This document shows positions 57,140 through 64,000 of a stretch of DNA of 64,000 nt, piece after piece. The stretch lies in contig QLIY01000002.1 in assembly GCA_003260075.1 (NCBI GenBank), positions 523,371 through 587,370 of the forward strand, written 5' to 3'. A program made the position numbers and the translations under genes. This DNA is from Phallusia mammillata (taxonomy: Eukaryota > Chordata > Ascidiacea > Phlebobranchia > Ascidiidae). The notes below the pieces were generated by a model, which was given only the letters and a program-made list of their open reading frames with translations, did not search any database and had not been told where the DNA came from. How positions within the stretch are numbered: position 1 is the stretch's first letter; every line of letters begins with the position of its first letter.

Positions 57140-57331
57140 ATGCCAAAGCCGCAAAACATGATTCATATCGTGCTGCTTATTACCTTAAAGTGCCGCGCTT
57201 ATGCTATAGAGATTGAGGATTTCCAAGCCGCTTCCCGACCAAGCCTTCCATCAAAAGAATTTTCGTGCTCTCGCAACAGACCCTGCTTTGTCATATTGAA
57301 TCGGGTTTGTAAACCACAACACCTTGCTTAA
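57140..57331 (+). CDS. Candidate secreted peptide, 63 residues
   Basis: A short frame with a signal-peptide-like start, MIHIVLLITLKCRAYA from its second methionine (57158), followed by a short mature part with three cysteines (EFSCSRNRPC, NRVC). A GGTTTTAG acceptor lies about 30 bases upstream of the first ATG. No family recognised; chance is a serious alternative at this length. Confidence 0.3.
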   Translation: MPKPQNMIHIVLLITLKCRAYAIEIEDFQAASRPSLPSKEFSCSRNRPCFVILNRVCKPQHLA

Positions 57332-57966
57332 TTCTTTAAGGTATTTATGACGCAGCAAACTGACAAGCAAAATCGCAATTATCTTTTTAATGCACTTGAC
57401 AAAATTCGCCGTAGACCCCAAATTCAAAGTTGGACACCGTATGTTACATTATGGGACTGTGTTTTTCCACACTAGTGTACCACGAGAGGTTGCCCAGTGT
57501 GCCGCAAAAAAATCGTTTTTTAATAAATGCATCTATCGTCGAAGTTTTTCGCTAGAACTGCTCGTTGAGTTGAGTTTGTTTCGCAGGGTGATACAAATCG
57601 TATGATATTTGCTACCAAAATCAGTTTATCCCATAAACATCGTCATTGTGAGGTTTTAAATTATCACCGTATTAAAGCTTACAAAAATGGTGATATTTTC
57701 GTAAAAAGCGTCCCGAGAACAAAAATAAAGTGAACAAGTGTCTCGCAACATAAAAAGGTTAAAAACCCCAGTACTCGGAGCATTTTATCAGCCTTTATCG
57801 CGTGATGGTGCCCATGAGTCGTTTGCATTGGGTCGTAAAGCAGCAAAGTGTTATTAAGAGACGTGGTTTTGCAATTCATTATTGGAACCAACTTTCGACA
57901 TGCGGTCATGCGCTTTGACAATTTAAACACTTTCTAGAAATTTGTAAACGAGTAAACGAGAATTCT

Positions 57967-58143
57967 TTATCGTTGGTATTTCACTCTCCCACCGCAATGT
58001 TCCTCCACGGGTTGATTACAAGGTTTCTGGCTGTTTTGACACGGTGTAATTAAACATCGTGCAATTCCGTTTTGCCCAGTAATCCCACCCAATACCACAA
58101 AGTACAAAATGGCGAAAAGCGCACAAACGACCCAATTCAGCAT
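57967..58143 (-). CDS. Small secreted cysteine-rich peptide, 58 residues
   Basis: The frame starts MLNWVVCALFAILYFVVLGG, a clear signal peptide, and continues to a mature part of about 35 residues with C30, C35, C42 and C50, ending GGRVKYQR. Directly upstream on the same strand is a CACCTGTTACAG acceptor (exon edge 58147), and 64 bases further a perfect GTAAGT donor (exon edge 58212), so a tiny intron sits in the 5' leader. That pairing argues for a real gene. I know no matching family; a neuropeptide, antimicrobial or other secreted ligand is possible but unproven. Confidence 0.55.
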   Translation of the reverse strand: MLNWVVCALFAILYFVVLGGITGQNGIARCLITPCQNSQKPCNQPVEEHCGGRVKYQR

Positions 58144-58211
58144 TATTCTGTAACAGGTGGCGGGTAGGATTACATTTTAATAATTATGTTTCGGATGTGT
58201 AATTAACTTAC

Positions 58212-59284
58212 CGGAAAATACACGGATAAACAGTCGTTATCTTCTCGACTCTTCTGACTAACAATTTAACATTACAACCTTCGTCGCTGCGATTTGACCG
58301 TCGTAAATTTTGATTCGTCTGGCTGTCATCTTTGACCCTGTTTGGGCGAAGTGCGGTTTTAATTCCGGTGTTATAAATGTTGGAGCTATTTTTATCTTGA
58401 AGTGCGTTTTTATGGAAGCATATGTGACAAGTTTATAACATTGTAATTCCACAAATGCCTATGTAGTTTACATTATATCTAGTGTGTACCCTTAGTATTT
58501 TGGGATTAAGTTATACATTTCTGCCAACGCCCAAATACTTATTTAAAAATGGTGAGAAATTAGTACGGTACATACGATAACTTCTCTTTAGCTATATGGC
58601 TGACCTTAAATCGTATTTCCTAACCATCAAATTCCACAACGTACGCCATTTTTAATTTTCTTTAATCCTATCGACATTATAGTAATGCAATTTTCGTGCT
58701 TGACAGACGATCGGGGTTCTGATTTACAGTTTGTTATCGCAAGCACATTTTTTATTGAATATAATAAACCAAAAAAATGTTGTTTGTTGGGATAACCTTT
58801 CCAAACTTAAAATTAACGAATCTCTGTGCAAAACTTAAGCTTGTAGTAAACCTAAATCAGTTTAATACGTTGGGCAATGAAATAAATGTAAAATCGATTT
58901 CGGCGCTATAACGGCTTTCTCACTTCTTATTCAAATATCTAACGAACGCCTGGTTTCTACATGAAACATGATATTCTGAACCAAGGACTTGTATCAATTT
59001 ACAACTCGTTGCCCGACAATTTGCAGCAATGTTTTAGAAACGAGAATATGTAATTGTGCATTTTAAACTGAAAACAAAATTTAAAGTTAAGCGAACTTTA
59101 AAATATCTAAATTGCCATGATTACTACTCATTTGGGAGTAACATTGTTTCGTTGATTGTTACCTCAAAATTCTAATTTGTACTATTATAACCACCAAAGT
59201 CGAGCCATCGAGTTTAATCGGTTTTTGTTTCATTGCCACTGATTTAGGCACCTGTTTTCAAAACATGTGAATTCAGCGCAAAGA
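58212..59284. other. Spacer with 5' leader of the secreted peptide gene
   Basis: Begins with the putative untranslated exon of the minus-strand peptide gene. The rest is AT-rich and unremarkable. Confidence 0.4.
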
Positions 59285-59290
59285 TTTATT
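59285..59290 (-). terminator. Polyadenylation signal AATAAA of the LRR gene
   Basis: TTTATT on the plus strand lies about 140 bases downstream of the stop of the minus-strand LRR gene. Confidence 0.4.
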
Positions 59291-59427
59291 GAAATTAGCC
59301 TTGTCAGCAAAATACAAAGGTTGCAAGCAAATACAAACATGCGCACAGCTTATACATGTACAATTCGCTTTTATGCGAGAAAAACAAATGAGTCATATTA
59401 TACACTCCTTGTTTTCTTGCTTAGGCA

Positions 59428-60768
59428 TCAGTTTGCCTGCCAACTGAAACCGGTAAACAGACGAACGGCATTCGGTTGTCTCGCTCCCCACATCTGTTTG
59501 TCGCTGATCTGCACCGTCGTTATATTATCGTCGTCTTCGTTTTTCTGCGAGATGATATAGCGGTGCTGGTACCACGGCCACGAAGCTATCTTCTTTTGCG
59601 ACGAGTTTTCCTCAAATCCAAATAATGTCAAGTGTGGTAGACTTGGTATGGTGTTTCTATGCTTAGCGAGCAAAAGGTTTCCGCTTAAATCCAAGTATTT
59701 TAGGTTAACGTTGTTTTGGAGCCACCCTGCTTCCAATGTGTCAATGTCGTTGTTTGCTAAGATAAGGGTGGTAAGACTGTGGCACTCGCTAAAGAGCAAT
59801 GGTTCGACGGAGTCCAAGGAGTTAAACGACAGGTCTACCAGACTGAGATGGGTTAGATTGTAAAACAGCATGGAATCCAATGATGTAAGTCTGTTCCTCG
59901 AAAGATCTATTACACGCAGTTCTGGGTTAAAATGGAAAATCTCAGCTGGCACTTCGAGCAAATTGTTTTGGGCTAATTTCACCACTTCCAGTTCATAGTT
60001 TGCACTAAATAGTTCAACTGGAAGCATGGAAATGTTGTTCCTATCAAAATTCACTTCCTTGAGTTCGAAATTGTTCTCAAACAGATTCCAAGGCAGATAG
60101 TCGATTTGGTTTCCAGCGAAAGACGCACTTTTCAGAAGAGGATTTGCAAGAAACGTATCATCTGCAATGTCGATCAGAAAATTCAGGTCGAAGTTGACCA
60201 TCTGTAGTTTTAAATTGAACTCAAACGTACAACGTGAAAGTAGGATAAAGTTGTTTGAACTAAGATCAATTGCTACCAGCATGGATAGATAGCTAAGCGC
60301 CTCTTTGAGTTCAGCGCTATCGGACAGTTGGTTTTGTCTCGCTGAAAGCACTTGCGCGTCACCTGGAATAATTAACGACCCCAAGCAAGTCAACCTTTTG
60401 CGATAACAAAAAATTCCACCGAGGTCAATGCGCTGATCATAGATTCGAAATTCTGGGAACATCACGCTAAGACACGGCCGGACTTGGCGACGGTCAGGAG
60501 CATCACAACTGCCCATAGCGTCGTCCGGACGATTGTTCCAACCCCTATTGCAGACGTACTGTCCACTTTGATCCACTTTGATAGGTGACATGGTCGGGCA
60601 GAGCATAGTGGGCAGCCCAGTGTTAAAGTGAACATCAATGGTGACGTTGCTTTCGTAGAAGGCGTTGTTTTCTTGCACAAGTCGCGTTTCGTTGTTCATT
60701 AAAACATCACCTGAACATTTACTTGCCAATGCAAGAAGAAAAGTCAAACCAGACACAATATTCCTCAT
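59428..60768 (-). CDS. Secreted leucine-rich-repeat protein, single exon
   Basis: 446 residues without introns. Seen: signal peptide MRNIVSGLTFLLALASKCSG, a cysteine-bearing N-terminal region to about residue 140 (including CPTMSP, CNRGW, GSCDAP, VRPCLS, FCYRKRLTCLG), about nine or ten extracellular-type LRRs from about 145 to 385 (LVAIDLSSNNF, LKEVNFDRNNI, LRVIDLSRNRL, LKYLDLSGN), and a short tail with no transmembrane helix or TIR domain. The family resembles ectodomains of Toll-like or Slit-like proteins, but no C-terminal cysteine cap is evident. Ligand and partner are unknown. The start is the first ATG of the frame, followed directly by the signal peptide. Confidence 0.85.
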   Translation of the reverse strand: MRNIVSGLTFLLALASKCSGDVLMNNETRLVQENNAFYESNVTIDVHFNTGLPTMLCPTMSPIKVDQSGQYVCNRGWNNRPDDAMGSCDAPDRRQVRPCLSVMFPEFRIYDQRIDLGGIFCYRKRLTCLGSLIIPGDAQVLSARQNQLSDSAELKEALSYLSMLVAIDLSSNNFILLSRCTFEFNLKLQMVNFDLNFLIDIADDTFLANPLLKSASFAGNQIDYLPWNLFENNFELKEVNFDRNNISMLPVELFSANYELEVVKLAQNNLLEVPAEIFHFNPELRVIDLSRNRLTSLDSMLFYNLTHLSLVDLSFNSLDSVEPLLFSECHSLTTLILANNDIDTLEAGWLQNNVNLKYLDLSGNLLLAKHRNTIPSLPHLTLFGFEENSSQKKIASWPWYQHRYIISQKNEDDDNITTVQISDKQMWGARQPNAVRLFTGFSWQAN

Positions 60769-61379
60769 AGTGCTGCTATGTTTGAATCAGCCTCAAGAAG
60801 CTGAACTTTAAAACTATTTTACCATGATGGCCAATCTTAGTTTAATACGCATTCACCAAAATCTTACCCTTCTTTTCGCTCGAATTTGCGTTTTTCTTTT
60901 TCTCATGCGCGAAAAATCATTGGACACAAGTTTACCGTTGTTTAGCGCAGAATTACAAACTATGTTAATATGGTATTCGATGTAATACTGGTTGTTTGGA
61001 ACGTTTTAGAAACTTTTTATTTCCAAAGCCTTTGGTTATTTCAAATATGGTGCACGAGCTGTGCTTTTTTCACTTTTAATGTCGTTTGTTATTTTGAACA
61101 TCTGGCACGCGTTATGCTTTTTTCACTTTCAAAAACCGTAAGGTTGCAAAACCCTTTAACAATATAATGCATAATTTGTTTGTTGTTTTTCTTGTCATAA
61201 AACGTTTGTGATGTGCAGGCACTTTGCATACAAGCGGCAGCAAATGACAGGGTTAAGCCGTCCAGTCTAGACCACAAGAAGATTTTCACGTTGTCTCGAG
61301 AATTTGTGTTTGTTTCAAAGAACAACAGTCTGATGTCGCCTAGATGGGCATACGCAACAACAAATCAGCTTGTCTGGGC
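60769..61379. other. Spacer upstream of the LRR gene
   Basis: Promoter side of the minus-strand LRR gene. No motif I can name. Confidence 0.4.
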
Positions 61380-61805
61380 CTAAGCTAATGTGCGTTTGTT
61401 GTATTTCAGCCAGCGATAAGCATTTGGGCGTGGCTCGTCTGCCACCACGTAAAAACCATGAAGATAGCATTTGGCTTTGTTTATAGGACAGGTTGTTCTC
61501 ATTGCGATTCCCAGAACTGTGCATTGGTTGCGGTATTTTGCCTTTAGCGATAAAAGCGCACCACAAAGTTTAATAGCTGCGTTTAAACCACCTTTATACG
61601 AGGTTAGTTCCGAGGAAAAAGATTGCTCAAAGGACAACATAAATTTTAATTGGTTTTTAAAATATGTTTGCTTTAAATCCGGCGTTAGTTTAAGTAGACG
61701 ATTATTTACTTTCCCAACTGAAAGTGTATTAAATAGCAAGTAAAGTTCTGACTGGCAAAGGTTTGTGTCGGCTGCTGATCTATATACTATTGCTAAACAT
61801 GGCAT
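61380..61805 (-). CDS. Unassigned ORF, 141 residues
   Basis: An uninterrupted frame beginning MPCLAIVYRSAADTNLC and containing LTSYKGGLNAAIKLC and a cysteine-bearing QCTVLGIAMRTTCP segment, ending YRWLKYNKRTLA. No family recognised and no signal peptide. Its length is unusual for chance in this composition, so it may be a real exon or a lineage-specific gene. Confidence 0.35.
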   Translation of the reverse strand: MPCLAIVYRSAADTNLCQSELYLLFNTLSVGKVNNRLLKLTPDLKQTYFKNQLKFMLSFEQSFSSELTSYKGGLNAAIKLCGALLSLKAKYRNQCTVLGIAMRTTCPINKAKCYLHGFYVVADEPRPNAYRWLKYNKRTLA

Positions 61806-62103
61806 AACGACGTGATTGTGGCAAAATTGTATTTTAAAATTAAATCACATATGTACAGCGATACAGCACAAGACTGCGTCAAACAAAACTGGCACAACAC
61901 ACTGTAAAAAAATGGTGTCAAAACAACAAATTATGATCGCATAGTACGCGTGTTTGTTCGAGTAAATAAAAAAGCAGTGCAACTTAAAAATAAGCTTGAT
62001 ACACAATTAACCTCTGGGGGCAAGCGAAAACTTTGCAGCGGTTGATCGGTGTGGCTCCACAGCGCTACCTGCCGGACAAACAATATCCGTAGCGGGTCGA
62101 AAT

Positions 62104-62832
62104 TTACTGCTCTTCTTCGCTCTCTTCTGATGATGACGTATCGTCATGACGTTCCTCGGTGTGTTGAGGAGGGGCGGTGGCACCTCGGGTGGTCACAATG
62201 CTAGTCGGGTCCGGTTGATAATCATTGACAGCTGGCTGCACTTTTGTCACCATTTGTTTGAACTTTCCATTCTTTCCCTGTGGTACCTGCCCATTGACAC
62301 CTGCTTGTTTCTTCATGGCAGTAAGGCGTGGATAGAGACGTTGCTGCTGATGTTGGGTTGGCATAGATTGCATCTGGAGCTGTTGATGGTGTCTGGGATC
62401 GTATGGCACCTCCACGCCACCGTGCATAGGCAGTTTACGTTGGTTGGTGTGATCAATAGGCACCATGGTGTAGTAATTCTTGGCGTCCACTCCTTTTACA
62501 GGCACAGCATATGATTTACGAGGAGGATGACGCTCCACTATTTCACTATCCGAATCCGAGACATCAGAAAGAAGAGGCTGCTTTTTCGGTGGGGCAGGTG
62601 AGCCACCACGGCAGCAACAGTAGAAAAGGAATAGAAGGAGAAAGAGGCAAAGTAGTGGAACAGTGATGTAAACCCATCCGTAAATGTTGAGATCGAGAAA
62701 ATCTTGGTTTGGGCCAATTTTCAGCGAAGTACATCCTTCGTGTAATTCTCCAGTAGTCATCCAATATTTCCAGCAGTAAAATACTGGTGGTACTTCATGC
62801 TGAATGTGGTAGTCAGGAGGCAGTTGTCCCAT
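62104..62832 (-). CDS. Single-pass membrane protein with acidic tail
   Basis: 242 residues from an ATG in good context (CGCCAACATGG); the frame could extend to an ATG at 62892. Seen: a short N-terminal region with two cysteines (FYCWKYW, EGCTSL), a strongly hydrophobic helix at about residues 54-73 followed by a CCCRGG juxtamembrane motif (possible palmitoylation), a serine/aspartate cluster (SDVSDSDSE), a glutamine/histidine-rich stretch and an acidic terminus EESEEEQ. I recognise no family. A one-exon body and long cytosolic tail suggest an adaptor-like type I protein. Confidence 0.65.
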   Translation of the reverse strand: MGQLPPDYHIQHEVPPVFYCWKYWMTTGELHEGCTSLKIGPNQDFLDLNIYGWVYITVPLLCLFLLLFLFYCCCRGGSPAPPKKQPLLSDVSDSDSEIVERHPPRKSYAVPVKGVDAKNYYTMVPIDHTNQRKLPMHGGVEVPYDPRHHQQLQMQSMPTQHQQQRLYPRLTAMKKQAGVNGQVPQGKNGKFKQMVTKVQPAVNDYQPDPTSIVTTRGATAPPQHTEERHDDTSSSEESEEEQ

Positions 62833-62892
62833 GTTGGCGAAACGAAAGTAAATTTTACAACTTAGAAAACTAAAAACTGTAAAGATCAACAC

Positions 62893-64000
62893 ACAATGTC
62901 GTCAAACACATACATTTTAATGATAAGGTTTTTGTTTTAAAAAACAAAACTTTTTTTGTAACTAATTCCCAAAATTATCTTTTAACTTAAACTAACAAAC
63001 AAGAATTTAATCAACGTTACATCTGATACTATCAACCTCCTGTACATCTCCCAATAACTTTCCACATACGAACACTGCTCTCTCACATAAAGACCGTTGC
63101 CAACTGAACAAGCAAGCCTAAACTCGCGTCGTTCAAACATGTATCTATGTTTACTCTGGCGCGCACGTAGGTACAGTCTTTTTAACCTATGTATGCTGAA
63201 AGGGCATTGGTTAATAAGTTACAACGCTGATCGATCAAGTGGCTCTTCAGCCAACGCCCGAGTATTACATTGCCTGCGCACTAGCTTTAATCTTGCGTAA
63301 TATTTGATGTCGTGATTTTGCACGGTCGGCAACTTCCAGACGTTTCTTTCTCCAAAGCTGGCTGGGGTATTCGACCCTGAATTTACGGTTTCATTTGACA
63401 ATCCATTTCTCTTATGAGTGAGAACGTGTTGTGAATCACATGAACCTGGCCTCGTGAGCTCATTTCATTTTGGGTCAATTAAAATGCAACTAGCAATGTG
63501 AAAATAGTGGTAAACGGCACACGACAAATCATGTGATATGAACTTAGGTAGCCAAAAAACTGCTTTATAATGTAACGCCAAATAGTAACAAAATACAAGT
63601 AATTAAACACATCCATGCCCAAATAACTTATTAAGTATCTGAAAGTGTTAAAGTTTATACATTTCAACGCTGTGAAGGAAATTGACCTTGCACAACAAAA
63701 AAAAATCAATAAATGACGATCTCTCATTGAAAAAGTCAATGTTTGCTTATGACCATTGTTGGGTTTGTGAGTCACAATGTTTCGTCATTCAATTCTGAAA
63801 AAAAAAACAAGTTAGTGAGGCTAAAATAGACTTGGCGGTTATAAATAGAAGTCTAGACGGACAGCAAAGAGATACTGAAAATGTTTTTCTTTCTTTTTTT
63901 GACCAGGAAAGCCGAAAACAACAGGAAAAGCAAATTCAGGCTAACGCGAGTAAAAACCAGTTTGAAACTGGAATATTCCGGCGAAAACCCACGGAAAACC
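62893..64000. other. Right-hand flank, no supported gene
   Basis: AT-rich sequence with only short ORFs. The largest, 98 codons on the minus strand at 63479-63775, has no recognisable feature. Confidence 0.4.

Noticed and set aside
59428..60768. Toll-like receptor call for the LRR gene
   Set aside because: No transmembrane helix or TIR domain follows the repeats.
63479..63775. 98-residue minus-strand ORF
   Set aside because: No domain, signal peptide or splice support; composition is like intergenic DNA.

Overview
The window is eukaryotic, AT-rich and intron-rich. Compact genes, very short introns (57 and 64 bases at the extremes), heavy allelic polymorphism and the gene content (PAR3, ATAD5, MPPED, an LRRC8/pannexin-like channel) point to an invertebrate chordate, most likely a Ciona-like ascidian. 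The organism is an inference. Gene models were built by hand: each exon was joined only where GT-AG (once GC-AG, once a suspect CG acceptor) sites and reading phase agreed.

Layout. (1) 1-4921, minus: a beta-1,4-galactosyltransferase-family gene with an unfamiliar C-terminal extension that runs off the left edge. (2) 4922-8930: intergenic and PAR3 upstream sequence, with a 74-base C run and a false-duplication junction. (3) 8931-28701, plus: a complete PAR3 polarity scaffold gene of about 32 coding exons. (4) 30447-34269, plus: a BTB/POZ zinc-finger gene. (5) 34827-37300, minus: a complete 294-residue MPPED-type metallophosphoesterase. (6) 38215-40504, plus: a four-pass channel protein with an LRRC8/pannexin-like domain but no leucine-rich repeats. 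(7) 40690-47100: a transposon-rich segment holding degenerate second copies of the preceding gene's exon and of the ATAD5 5' end, i.e. a tandem segmental duplication, plus a transporter fragment. (8) 47111-54286, plus: ATAD5/Elg1 clamp-unloader gene. (9) 54287-59284: gene-poor, with two candidate secreted cysteine-containing peptides. (10) 59428-60768, minus: an intronless secreted LRR protein. (11) 61380-62832, minus: an unassigned ORF and a single-pass membrane protein.

The genes are not a functional pathway; they are ordinary metazoan neighbours. PAR3 organises cell polarity, ATAD5 unloads PCNA during replication, and the galactosyltransferase acts in the Golgi.

Two large-scale signals stand out. 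First, at nine places a 48-370 base segment occurs twice in direct orientation, the copies separated by a run of C or G that is nearly always ten bases long. Where copies differ they differ like alleles. I read these as unmerged contig ends joined across placeholder gaps whose unknown bases were written as C (or G when reversed). Four longer homopolymers (43-74) may be sized gaps of the same origin. Second, hAT and Tigger/pogo-like non-autonomous elements, several with intact target-site duplications and nested up to three deep, fill introns and the duplicated segment.
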